Made by a program: the position numbers and the translations under genes. 64,000 nucleotides of DNA from Bacilli bacterium (GTDB lineage: Bacteria > Bacillota_I > Bacilli_A > RFN20 > CAG-631), in the NCBI GenBank assembly GCA_900754115.1, contig CAAEBM010000056.1, forward strand, positions 1 to 64,000. The letters run 5' to 3'. The notes below the pieces were generated by a model that made no database searches, was not told where the DNA came from, and worked only from the letters and a program-made list of their open reading frames with translations. The stretch's first letter is position 1. Every line of letters starts with the position of its first letter. Below, one piece after another: positions 17,596-26,095 of the stretch.

Positions 17596-18821
17596 ACGTT
17601 TCTTTTCCTTATTTAAAAACAAAACGTTACTTAGTAGCGGTTTCTGGTGGCCCCGATTCAATGGCTTTACTAGATCTTTTATATCATCAAGGATATACTT
17701 TAATCGTTGCCCATGTCAATTATAAAAAAAGAAAAGAAAGCGATGAAGAAGAAGCATTAGTAAGACAATATTGTTTTGAAAAAAAGATTCCCTTTTTTGT
17801 TTCTTATTACAAAGAGAATGAAAAAAAGCAATCGTTTCAAGTTAAAGCACGGGAATTTCGCTATCGCTTTTTTGCAACTATTTATCAAAAAGAAAAATGT
17901 GATGGCCTTTTTGTCGCTCATCATTTCGATGATTTATTAGAAACCTATCTCATTAAAAAGACTAGAAATGTTGTCAATGACTCCTATTTTATTGCTAGTC
18001 AAACCAAACTATGGGGAATGCAAGTATTTCGCCCTTTACTTTCCTTTGAAAAAAAAGAATTATTAGATTATTGCCTTTGTCACAATTTGCCCTTTGGCAT
18101 AGATAAAACCAATGATCAAGATTGTTATTTAAGAAATCAAATTCGACATCAACTGCAAGTAAAAGATAAACAAGCAATTTATAAACAAGCTTTAAAAGAT
18201 GAAAAAAAATTAAAAGAAACGCAAAAAGAAGTACAAGAGTACTTAAAGGCACATACGAGTTATAGTGTGGCAGATTTACAAGCAAAAGAAGATCTGTTTT
18301 TACAAATTTTTTTATATCAAGCGGTTTTAGAAGAATTCCGTCCTTTTATTAATCATCATATTTTGTCGAATTTAAAAAATTTTCTGTGGAGTAAAAAACC
18401 GAATTTAAAACATAAAATAAAGAAGGACTATTATATGATAAAAGCTTACCAAAAGATAGAATTTAAAACCCTTTCTTTTATCCGTCCTTATTGTTACACC
18501 CTTTATGAAGCAAATCTTATCCAAACTCCTTACTTTCAAACAGCCTATGAAGGAGAAAAATTGCAAGGAATTGCTTTGCAAACAAAAGATTTTCCTATTC
18601 AAATTCGAAGTTACCATCCTTCAGATAAAATTGAACTAAAAAATGGAACAAAGAAAATAAGTCGCCTTTTTATCGATAAAAAAGTTCCTTTAGAAAAAAG
18701 AATTTTGATTCCCGTCGTGGAAAATAAAGAGGGAAAAATTTTGTTGGTGAGTGGATATTATCGATATTTTTCAAATAATAGGACACAAAATAATTATTTT
18801 GTGATAGAATATAAAAAGTAA
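17592..18821 (+). CDS. tilS: tRNA(Ile)-lysidine synthase
   Basis: Converts C34 of tRNA-Ile(CAU) to lysidine, changing its decoding from AUG to AUA. The N-terminal PP-loop ATPase motif SGGPDS is at residues 18-23, followed by HVNYKKR and AHHFDD. A TilS substrate-binding middle region and the C-terminal domain (RSYHPSDKIELKNGTKKISRLFIDKKVP) are present. 409 aa. It is coupled by an ATGA overlap to the upstream gene and precedes ftsH, a common Bacilli arrangement. The AUA-rich codon use of this genome makes the enzyme essential by inference. Confidence 0.95.
   Translation: MNVSFPYLKTKRYLVAVSGGPDSMALLDLLYHQGYTLIVAHVNYKKRKESDEEEALVRQYCFEKKIPFFVSYYKENEKKQSFQVKAREFRYRFFATIYQKEKCDGLFVAHHFDDLLETYLIKKTRNVVNDSYFIASQTKLWGMQVFRPLLSFEKKELLDYCLCHNLPFGIDKTNDQDCYLRNQIRHQLQVKDKQAIYKQALKDEKKLKETQKEVQEYLKAHTSYSVADLQAKEDLFLQIFLYQAVLEEFRPFINHHILSNLKNFLWSKKPNLKHKIKKDYYMIKAYQKIEFKTLSFIRPYCYTLYEANLIQTPYFQTAYEGEKLQGIALQTKDFPIQIRSYHPSDKIELKNGTKKISRLFIDKKVPLEKRILIPVVENKEGKILLVSGYYRYFSNNRTQNNYFVIEYKK
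18784..18803. promoter_or_regulatory. Perfect 20-nt palindrome upstream of ftsH (site 1)
   Basis: CACAAAATAA / TTATTTTGTG forms a perfect dyad with no loop, located in the last codons of tilS and just ahead of TAGAAT (18805-18810, preceded by TG). The position over the -35/spacer region of the putative ftsH promoter suggests an operator. It does not match the CIRCE, CtsR, Fur or LexA consensus sequences I know. Confidence 0.5.
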
Positions 18822-18822
18822 A

Positions 18823-18846
18823 ATAAATGTTTATATAAACATTTAT
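18823..18846. promoter_or_regulatory. Perfect 24-nt palindrome upstream of ftsH (site 2)
   Basis: A dyad reading ATAAATGTTTAT / ATAAACATTTAT, centred near the expected transcription start, between the tilS stop and the ftsH ribosome binding site. There is no T run after it, so a simple terminator is unlikely. With site 1 it brackets the -10 element. Confidence 0.5.
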
Positions 18847-18870
18847 CAATAAAAAAAGGAGATGAACAAA

Positions 18871-21048
18871 ATGAACAATCCAAATATCTATGGAAAGCGA
18901 AATAGCAAATCTTCTATATGGAAATATTTATTATTTTGGTTACTAATCATTATTTTAGTAATTACATTAGTTTTTACCATGTCAGGTAGAAGAAGAGAAA
19001 TTGTCACTTGGACACATAATGATATTAGAAACTATCTTACCAATACAGAATTGCAAGAAGTGATTCCTGAAGATGGCACAATTGATGATGTGGATGTAGA
19101 AATCAAAGAAGCACTTGAAAGCGAATATTTGGAAAGATTAGAAAATATTGAAGGAATTGAAATACAAGTTGGTCCTTATAAGACAACGTTTTTAATGGAC
19201 TATAAGGTACAACGTACAGAAAATAAAAAATCAGTTACGTACTATTATCGTGCCAGTTACGAATTCGCAGCCAATGATGGTGGAAATGAATTAACTCAAA
19301 TTAAAGGGTATTTAACTGAAGCAAATGACTTTTTAATACTCAAAAATAAAAATACACTTCCGACAGGAATTGTCGATACCACAGAACCGAATTTCTGGTT
19401 AGAGTTATTGAAGTCTTTAATTCCAATTTTAATTGTTGGATTATTAGCTTTCTTTATTATCGGAAAACTTGCCAATGCGCAAGGTGGAGGAAAGTCTACT
19501 TTCGACTTTGGAAAATCAAAAGCGAGAAGAGAAGATGCCTCTACTGTTCGGTTTAATGATGTCGCTGGTTGTGAAGATGAAAAAGAAGAAATGAAAGAAA
19601 TTGTGGACTATTTGAAAAATCCACGTAAATATGCAAAATCAGGAGCTAGAATTCCCAAAGGAGTTATTTTAAAAGGACCTCCTGGAACAGGTAAAACGTT
19701 ACTTGCTAAAGCCGTTGCAGGAGAAGCAAGTGTTCCTTTTTATTACATTTCTGGTAGTGATTTCTTAGAAATGTTTGTTGGTGTGGGTGCAAGCCGTGTT
19801 CGGGATATGTTCAAAAAAGCACGTTTAACTGCTCCATGTATTATCTTTATTGATGAAATTGATGCTGTCGCTCGTCAAAGAGGAACAGGCCTTGGCGGTG
19901 GACATGATGAAAGAGAACAAACATTAAACCAATTATTAGTTGAAATGGATGGTTTTGAAAACAATTCTGGTATTATTGTTCTTGCAGCAACAAACCGAAT
20001 TGATGTTCTTGACCCAGCATTGTTGCGTCCAGGTCGTTTTGATAGACAAATTGATGTAAACCTTCCAGACTTAAAAGGAAGAGAAGAAATCTTAAAAGTA
20101 CACTCTAGAAATAAAACACTAGCAAGTGATGTCAATTTAGAATCTGTAGCGAAAAAGACACCAGGATTTAGTGGTGCTGAATTGGAAAATGTTATGAATG
20201 AAGCTGCTATTTTATCCGTTCGTAATAAACATGATAAAATCAGTAGTGCGGATATTGATGAAGCAATTGACCGTGTCATTGGTGGACCAGCCAAGAAAAC
20301 AAAAATTATCAGTGATCGCACAAAAAGAATGGTGGCTTATCATGAAGCAGGTCATGCAGTAATTGGTTTAAAGGTTGCTTTAAGTGAAACGGTTCAAAAA
20401 ATTACTATCATTCCTCGTGGTGATGCGGGTGGATATGTATTAATGACACCAAAAGATGAAAGTATGCTCCAAACAAAAGGAGAACTTTTAGCAAAAATTA
20501 CTTCTTATTTAGCAGGTCGGGCTTCGGAAGAAATATTCTTTGATGATGTGACAACAGGGGCACATAGTGATATTGAACGGGCTACACAAATTGCGCGTGT
20601 AATGGTCACTGAACTTGGTATGTCTCCATTAGGACCTGTGCAATATGAAAGAGATAGCAGTCAAGTCTTTTTAGGAAGAGATTATGGCAGCACACGAATT
20701 TCTGGTGAAGTTGCAAATGAAATTGATAAAGCCGTTCGTGAAATTATAGAAAGTTGTTTAGAAACGGCACGGAATTGTATTTTACAAAACAAAGATATTT
20801 TAATCTTGATTGCGGAAACCTTGTTGAAATATGAAACAATTACAGCAGAAGAAATTGATTACCTCATTGAACATGGTTCATTAGATGAATATAAAGAACA
20901 ACAACAAAGAAATGCGATGAACAGTGTAGAACCAGAAGTTGAAAAAGAAAACACGCCATCGACTGCTGATACTCAACAACAATCACAACAAGAAGTCTCT
21001 TCAGATGAATCGACTGATGTAAAGGAAGATTCAAACGATGACAAATAG
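18871..21048 (+). CDS. ftsH: ATP-dependent zinc metalloprotease FtsH
   Basis: Membrane-bound AAA+ protease for quality control of membrane and regulatory proteins. Membrane helix about residues 18-38, extracytoplasmic domain, second helix about residues 185-205, then the AAA domain with Walker A GPPGTGKT (about residues 269-276), Walker B IIFIDEIDAV and second-region-of-homology NRIDVLDPALLRPGRFDR. The zinc-protease motif HEAGH is at about 491-495. A Gln/Ser/acidic tail of about 40 residues ends the protein. AAAGGAG is 9 nt from ATG 18871; the in-frame ATG at 18862 abuts the Shine-Dalgarno. It overlaps hslO. 725 aa. Confidence 0.97.
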   Translation: MNNPNIYGKRNSKSSIWKYLLFWLLIIILVITLVFTMSGRRREIVTWTHNDIRNYLTNTELQEVIPEDGTIDDVDVEIKEALESEYLERLENIEGIEIQVGPYKTTFLMDYKVQRTENKKSVTYYYRASYEFAANDGGNELTQIKGYLTEANDFLILKNKNTLPTGIVDTTEPNFWLELLKSLIPILIVGLLAFFIIGKLANAQGGGKSTFDFGKSKARREDASTVRFNDVAGCEDEKEEMKEIVDYLKNPRKYAKSGARIPKGVILKGPPGTGKTLLAKAVAGEASVPFYYISGSDFLEMFVGVGASRVRDMFKKARLTAPCIIFIDEIDAVARQRGTGLGGGHDEREQTLNQLLVEMDGFENNSGIIVLAATNRIDVLDPALLRPGRFDRQIDVNLPDLKGREEILKVHSRNKTLASDVNLESVAKKTPGFSGAELENVMNEAAILSVRNKHDKISSADIDEAIDRVIGGPAKKTKIISDRTKRMVAYHEAGHAVIGLKVALSETVQKITIIPRGDAGGYVLMTPKDESMLQTKGELLAKITSYLAGRASEEIFFDDVTTGAHSDIERATQIARVMVTELGMSPLGPVQYERDSSQVFLGRDYGSTRISGEVANEIDKAVREIIESCLETARNCILQNKDILILIAETLLKYETITAEEIDYLIEHGSLDEYKEQQQRNAMNSVEPEVEKENTPSTADTQQQSQQEVSSDESTDVKEDSNDDK

Positions 21049-21910
21049 TAGATTATACAAATATTTAGGATTAAATAAGGAAATACTCATTTATAGCGTA
21101 GATAGCAAAGACGTTTTAGCAACCTATGCAGAAAATGTAGTTGCTTCTGCAGTTGCCTTAGCAGCGATTGGCCGACTGATGAGTGGTGCTTTACTCATGG
21201 CCGGTCAATTAAAAGGGGAAGAAAAAATTTTAGTCAGCATCGAAGGGAATGGTCCCTTAGGGATTTTAAAAGCAGAAGCTGATGCAAAAGGAAATGTTAG
21301 AGGATTTGTCACAAATCCTCTTTTCGACGTTCCTTTTAAAGAAAATGGGCATTTAGATGTAGGTGCAGCAGTTGGACAAGAGGGATATTTAACAGTTAAA
21401 AAGCAACTTTCAATGAAAGAACCTTTTATTGGAAGTAGTGCACTAATCAGTGGAGAAATTGCAGAAGATATCAGTTATTATTATGGAACGAGTGAACAAA
21501 TTCCTACTATTGTCGCTTTAGGTGTACTTATCAATCCTGATTATACGATTAACCAATCAGGGGGATTTTTTGTTCAATTACTACCAAATGCATCTGAAAA
21601 GACTTATCAATATTTAGAACAATTATTAAACAAAGTAGATTCGGTTTCTAATTTATTAAAAAATATGGGTGCAGAAAAAATGATTCCTCATCTTTTTCCT
21701 GATGCACAATTATTAGACCAATATCCCGTACAATTTCATTGCAATTGCAGCCTTGATTATGCAAAACAATTACTAGTTAAAATTGATCCTGAAGAATTAA
21801 ATGCCATGATTCAAGAAAATAAACCTATCGAAATTACTTGTAATTTTTGTCAAAAAAAATATAGCCTTACTATTCAAGATTTAAAAAGAATTCAAAAGGA
21901 ACGATTATGA
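21038..21910 (+). CDS. hslO: Redox-regulated holdase chaperone Hsp33
   Basis: Cytoplasmic chaperone activated when its zinc-bound Cys oxidise. The N-terminal domain has GRLMSGALLMAGQLKGEE, and the C-terminal redox switch shows CNC (about residues 235-237) and CNFC (about 269-272), the CxC...CxxC set. At 290 aa it is normal. Its ATG lies inside the end of ftsH with an AAGGAAG site 9 nt upstream, so the two stress genes are coupled. Confidence 0.95.
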   Translation: MTNSRLYKYLGLNKEILIYSVDSKDVLATYAENVVASAVALAAIGRLMSGALLMAGQLKGEEKILVSIEGNGPLGILKAEADAKGNVRGFVTNPLFDVPFKENGHLDVGAAVGQEGYLTVKKQLSMKEPFIGSSALISGEIAEDISYYYGTSEQIPTIVALGVLINPDYTINQSGGFFVQLLPNASEKTYQYLEQLLNKVDSVSNLLKNMGAEKMIPHLFPDAQLLDQYPVQFHCNCSLDYAKQLLVKIDPEELNAMIQENKPIEITCNFCQKKYSLTIQDLKRIQKERL

Positions 21911-22752
21911 AACCAATATTTATTTTTTTAATTTGTTTAGGAGTGCTTTTATTTTTAGGCTTAAGCATTTATCTTTATGGCTATTTTTTTGAAGTACGCA
22001 AGACAAAAATATTACGATTTCAATTTGAAAAAAAACAATTGAAAAAAATTAAAGACCCCGTTGCTAATGCTTATAAAATTGTTTTTTTTAGCGATTTGCA
22101 TGTGGGAAAAATGTTAAAAGGAAAACAATTAAAAAGAAAGATTGAGTTGTTAAAAGAGTGTAAGGCGGACTTATACTTGTTTGGTGGCGATTTAATAGGG
22201 TATCATACAGCTAAATATTTTAAAAAAGAAGATATTGCAAAAGAGTTTCAATTCTTAAACAATACAGTGGGATTTAAAGTAGAAGGAAACCATGAATATA
22301 AAAAAGAAAAGCATATTACACAATCTCAAAAAGAGGATTTATTTGCTGCTTTTCCTTTACCCTTATTGCAAAATGAGTCGGTAGAAATCATGGCACATGA
22401 TAAAAAACTGATTGTCACAGGTTTAAAGGAAGGACAATACCATACACCTAAGCAACCCACAAAATTGCCAGGAGATATTCATCTTGTTGTCGTTCACCAA
22501 GGAGATTATTTTGATCAAATTAAAGATGCGGATATCGTCTTATCTGGACACACACATGGTGGTCAAATTCGTATTCCCTTTTTGCCTTTAATTTATAAGC
22601 CTAAACATGGAAAAAAATATATTCAAGGGATGTATCAAAAAGATCAACAATATCTTTTAGTTTCTAAAGGAATGGGTTGCAATATGTTTAAGTTTCGTTT
22701 TTGCGCTCCGAGTGATATAATAGAAATATATCTTACAAAAGAAGGAGAATGA
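21907..22752 (+). CDS. Membrane-anchored metallophosphoesterase (YkuE/YaeI-like), 281 aa
   Basis: An N-terminal membrane helix (residues 3-26) is followed by the calcineurin-like fold: FSDLHVGKM (D-x-H), GGDL, EGNHE, VVHQGD and SGHTHGGQIR, the complete metal ligand set. Relatives hydrolyse phosphodiesters or UDP-diacylglucosamine-type lipids or act on cell-wall lipids; the substrate here cannot be read off. The active site would face outward if the helix is an uncleaved anchor. ATGA overlap with hslO. Confidence 0.85.
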   Translation: MKPIFIFLICLGVLLFLGLSIYLYGYFFEVRKTKILRFQFEKKQLKKIKDPVANAYKIVFFSDLHVGKMLKGKQLKRKIELLKECKADLYLFGGDLIGYHTAKYFKKEDIAKEFQFLNNTVGFKVEGNHEYKKEKHITQSQKEDLFAAFPLPLLQNESVEIMAHDKKLIVTGLKEGQYHTPKQPTKLPGDIHLVVVHQGDYFDQIKDADIVLSGHTHGGQIRIPFLPLIYKPKHGKKYIQGMYQKDQQYLLVSKGMGCNMFKFRFCAPSDIIEIYLTKEGE

Positions 22753-22756
22753 TCTG

Positions 22757-24511
22757 ATGTGTGTGTTTAAAATGAATACCATTCAAACTTTATTTTTCGT
22801 CATTCTTTGTATTCTTGCTTTTTTTATTTGTATTGATTTATTCCTTTTAATTTTTCAATTATTAAAGAAAAAAAATCGTACTTTTGCAGAAATGATGGAT
22901 GAAAAAAAGAGCAATCGCTTATCACTAGTCATTGATTTAAGTCGAAAAATTGTAGAAATTTATTATGTCTATGAGACCAACAATAAGACAAAGACGTTAA
23001 ATTATGATGAATTTACCTATTCTTTAGATTCAGAAAACTTAAAAAAATTAACCGAATGGTTGCAGTTTATTCAAAATAATAGTGAATATGGCAACTATCG
23101 CAGAATTGAATTGCAAATGTATGATGATACTGGAAATAAAAGATTATATCGGTGTAGTTTACAAAATTATATTCCAGAAAGTAATAAATATTTTATCATG
23201 GCACAAGATATTACTGTAAGCAATCAAATGATTAAAGATTATGAAAAAAAGTTATCGTTTTATGATACGGAATCATTTTATGAAAAAATCCAAACGTTAC
23301 TAAAGTTAACTTTAGAAAATGAACTTGCTTGCATTGTGACCATTCGCTATAAAGAATATGAAGCCATTATGAAAGATTTTAAAGATGATTTTGTCAAATT
23401 AATTGATTATGAAGTGCTAAATCGTTTAGAAGCTATTTTAGAAGAAGATATGGCAATTTGTCAAAGTAAAGAAGCGACATTTCACATTTTTTTAGGAAAA
23501 ATTATGTCTTTTGCCAAATTAAAACAAAAATTAAAAAAGATATTACAGACTTGTTCTGGAAATATTGTTGTTGGTAAAGGGAATTTTAACATTAACTTTT
23601 TAGCTGGAGCGATGATTATTGAAGAAAATGATCCTTTGAATTGTTTAGAAAAATCAGAAATAGCTTTAAACCAATGTTTAAAAAGACGCTTTTTTAATGA
23701 TAAGATTCGCTTTTTTGACAAAGAGTTATCTATAATTGAAAAGGAAAATGTTGAAAAATTGTCTTTAGTGAAAAAAATCATCGATGAGTGGGATTTTGAT
23801 TTAGTGTACCATCCCATTTTAGATGTCGTTACAAAAAAAGTTAGTGCCTATCATGTCGATATTTCTTTAAATAAAGAAATGGATTTATCAAAAGAAAAAT
23901 TTATTGCCATGGCACAAGAAATAGGGGAACGAAAAAAGTATTTTGTAGGCATTTTTGAAAAAATATTACAACAAGACCTTCAATTACCTGTTTTTATTGT
24001 CATTCCTCATTCACAAATTTCTCGCTTTTGTGATGCTTATGCTTCAAATGAAGCTTTTCACAAAATAGATTTAAAAGTGATGATTTCTTTTGAAAATTTA
24101 GTCGTTTCTGAAACGAATTTAGTGACGATGGAAAAAATAATTAAAGGAAATAAAGAATCAAATCAAATTCAATTTGGAATTGCAATTAGTAATTTTCAAA
24201 ATCCCTATTTAAATGAAATTATTTATACGAAATTAGATTATTTGATGATATTTGAAGAAGTGATTGATACTTCTTTTGATTCGACACATTATCAAATTGC
24301 ATTTTTAACCAATCAAAAAATTGCTGAGCAATATGATTTGTCTATTATCGGTGTGGGAGTGAATAGTCTATATCAATATGAAAAACTATTCAATATTCAT
24401 GCAAAATGGATTTCAGGCCCTTTGTTTAATGAAAAAATTTCAGAAAATCAATTAATGGATAAACATTTATTGAAACAATTAAACGAAATTGAAAATAAAA
24501 ATAAAAAGTAG
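22757..24511 (+). CDS. Membrane protein with degenerate GGDEF and EAL domains, 584 aa
   Basis: One N-terminal membrane helix (about residues 10-36), a PAS-like region to about 160, then a GGDEF-like fold (about 175-340) in which the GGDEF loop is replaced by a KEATFHIF segment. The last 230 residues follow the EAL layout: YHPILDVVTKKVSAYHV in place of YQPIxxxxTgxixGxEaL, FGIAISNFQNPYLNEIIYTKLDYLMIF in place of the DDFGTGYSS...DxxKID region, and GVGVNSLYQYEKLFNIHAKWISGPLF for the end. The catalytic Glu, Asp pair and Lys are missing. It is therefore probably a sensor or scaffold, not a c-di-GMP enzyme. 4-nt gap after the phosphoesterase. Confidence 0.65.
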   Translation: MCVFKMNTIQTLFFVILCILAFFICIDLFLLIFQLLKKKNRTFAEMMDEKKSNRLSLVIDLSRKIVEIYYVYETNNKTKTLNYDEFTYSLDSENLKKLTEWLQFIQNNSEYGNYRRIELQMYDDTGNKRLYRCSLQNYIPESNKYFIMAQDITVSNQMIKDYEKKLSFYDTESFYEKIQTLLKLTLENELACIVTIRYKEYEAIMKDFKDDFVKLIDYEVLNRLEAILEEDMAICQSKEATFHIFLGKIMSFAKLKQKLKKILQTCSGNIVVGKGNFNINFLAGAMIIEENDPLNCLEKSEIALNQCLKRRFFNDKIRFFDKELSIIEKENVEKLSLVKKIIDEWDFDLVYHPILDVVTKKVSAYHVDISLNKEMDLSKEKFIAMAQEIGERKKYFVGIFEKILQQDLQLPVFIVIPHSQISRFCDAYASNEAFHKIDLKVMISFENLVVSETNLVTMEKIIKGNKESNQIQFGIAISNFQNPYLNEIIYTKLDYLMIFEEVIDTSFDSTHYQIAFLTNQKIAEQYDLSIIGVGVNSLYQYEKLFNIHAKWISGPLFNEKISENQLMDKHLLKQLNEIENKNKK

Positions 24512-24520
24512 GTGAAAAAG

Positions 24521-26002
24521 ATGAAAAGAGGAAGTGGAATTTTATTACATATTAGTTCTTTGCCTTCTGCTTATGGCATTGGAACTTTTGGAAAAGAAGC
24601 TTTTCAAATGATTCGTCTTTTAAAAAAATCTTGTCAAAAATATTGGCAATTTCTTCCACTTTCACCTACAGATTTTAAAGATTCACCTTATCAAAGCTTT
24701 TCAACCTTTGCTTTAAATCCTTATTTTATTGATTTAGATTCTTTAATTCAAGATGGGCTATTAAAGCAAGAAGAAGTAAAGAGTTGTAATTGGTTTGTAA
24801 AAGAAGATCAAATTGATTATGGATTAATTTATGAAAATAAAGAAAAAATGCTTTGGCTTGCTTATCAAAGAGGGTATGGGAAATATCAAAAATTGATTCA
24901 AATATTTTATAAAAAAAATCAATATTGGTTAGAAGATTATGCACTTTTCATGTCTTTAAAGAAATATTTTAATCAAAAACCTTGGATGGAGTGGGAACAT
25001 GACTATAAAGTTCGTAAAAAAAGTGTTCTTCATCAATTCCAAGAAGAATATTACGATTGGTGCCAATTTTATATTTTTTGTCAATATCTTGCCTTTAAAC
25101 AATATCAAAAGTTAAAAAAATTTGCTGCTGTAAACCAAATTTCTTTAATTGGTGATTGTCCCATTTATGTCAATTTAGATAGTAGTGATGTCTGGGCAAA
25201 TCCTCGTCTTTTTTTACTCGATGCCCAATATAAGCCTACTCTTGTCGCTGGTGTTCCGCCTGATTATTTTTCTAAGACTGGACAACTTTGGGGAAATCCC
25301 ATTTATAATTATGAACAAATGAAAAAAGATCACTATCGTTGGTGGACACTTCGTTTTTTTCATTTGTTACAATTATATGATTATCTTCGTCTTGATCATT
25401 TCCGAGGCTTTGAAAGTTACTACGCTATTCCCTTTTTAGATACCAATGCGATAAATGGCAAGTGGTATCCTGGTCCAGCACAAGATTTTTTTGATACGAT
25501 TATTCAAAATTTAAATCAAGCACCATTTATTGCAGAAGATTTAGGAATCATTACCAAAGAAGTGAATGATTTAAAAAATCGGTATCAATTCCCTGGCTTA
25601 AAGATTCTTTTATTTGCCTTTGATTCTTTAGATGCAAATCATCCTTATTTGCCACGCAATTATGAAAAAAATTGTATCGCCTATATTGGAACTCATGATA
25701 ATGCTCCTTTTTTTGGTTATATTCATCAAAACCAAAATGGCTATCAAAATATGCATCAATACTATCATACTACCGGTGAAAAAGAAACATATGAGGCAAT
25801 TTTAGAAGATTTATATGCTTCTTCCGCAGATGTTGTTTTATTGCAAATTCAAGATGTATTATTGCAAGATGAAAACTATCGCATGAATATTCCAGGTAGT
25901 GAAGAAAACAATTGGCAATATCGGTTATTAAAAGAACAATTAAATGAAAAATATTTTGAAACAATCGCAAAATTGACCAAAAAACACCAAAGAGATGAAT
26001 AA
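24521..26002 (+). CDS. malQ: 4-alpha-glucanotransferase (amylomaltase, GH77)
   Basis: Disproportionates alpha-1,4-glucans, feeding maltodextrin use and glycogen turnover. The start MKRGSGILLHISSLPSAYGIGTFGKEA is the GH77 opening. Key blocks visible are GDCPIYVNLDSSDVWANP, GVPPDYFSKTGQLWGNPIYNY, LRLDHFRGFESYYAIP (nucleophile Asp), FIAEDLGIIT (acid/base Glu) and YIGTHDNAP (transition-state Asp). 493 aa. The ribosome binding site GGTGA is 5 nt before ATG 24521, so the in-frame GTG at 24512 is rejected. It pairs functionally with glgCDA and the GH13 enzyme at 28.8 kb. Confidence 0.95.
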   Translation: MKRGSGILLHISSLPSAYGIGTFGKEAFQMIRLLKKSCQKYWQFLPLSPTDFKDSPYQSFSTFALNPYFIDLDSLIQDGLLKQEEVKSCNWFVKEDQIDYGLIYENKEKMLWLAYQRGYGKYQKLIQIFYKKNQYWLEDYALFMSLKKYFNQKPWMEWEHDYKVRKKSVLHQFQEEYYDWCQFYIFCQYLAFKQYQKLKKFAAVNQISLIGDCPIYVNLDSSDVWANPRLFLLDAQYKPTLVAGVPPDYFSKTGQLWGNPIYNYEQMKKDHYRWWTLRFFHLLQLYDYLRLDHFRGFESYYAIPFLDTNAINGKWYPGPAQDFFDTIIQNLNQAPFIAEDLGIITKEVNDLKNRYQFPGLKILLFAFDSLDANHPYLPRNYEKNCIAYIGTHDNAPFFGYIHQNQNGYQNMHQYYHTTGEKETYEAILEDLYASSADVVLLQIQDVLLQDENYRMNIPGSEENNWQYRLLKEQLNEKYFETIAKLTKKHQRDE

Positions 26003-26018
26003 GTTTCTTTGGTGTTTT
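25981..26018 (+). terminator. Terminator overlapping the malQ stop
   Basis: AAAACACCAAAGA / TCTTTGGTGTTTT, a perfect 13-bp stem whose left arm is within the last malQ codons. There is only a short T run, but the position between malQ and a new promoter supports termination. Confidence 0.65.
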
Positions 26019-26036
26019 CGTAACCAAACGTAACCA
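26019..26036 (+). promoter_or_regulatory. Tandem direct repeat, likely OmpR-type operator
   Basis: CGTAACCA occurs at 26019-26026 and 26029-26036, a period of exactly 10 bp, ending 9 nt upstream of TTGACA. Helically phased direct repeats just upstream of -35 are the classic binding arrangement of OmpR/PhoB-family regulators, and the next gene encodes one. Confidence 0.6.
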
Positions 26037-26045
26037 CTCCGTTTA

Positions 26046-26076
26046 TTGACAATCCTTTATGGTTGTGAAAATATAA
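26046..26076 (+). promoter_or_regulatory. Promoter of the two-component system
   Basis: A perfect -35 TTGACA (26046-26051). The best -10 options are ATATAA at a 19-nt or AATATA at an 18-nt spacing. The non-ideal spacing fits an activated promoter. Confidence 0.5.
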
Positions 26077-26095
26077 ATATTAGAGAGGGATTGCC

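Noticed and set aside
19875..20321. Minus-strand open frame of 148 codons within ftsH
   Set aside because: Lies wholly inside the conserved AAA domain coding region, with no ribosome binding site or family resemblance.
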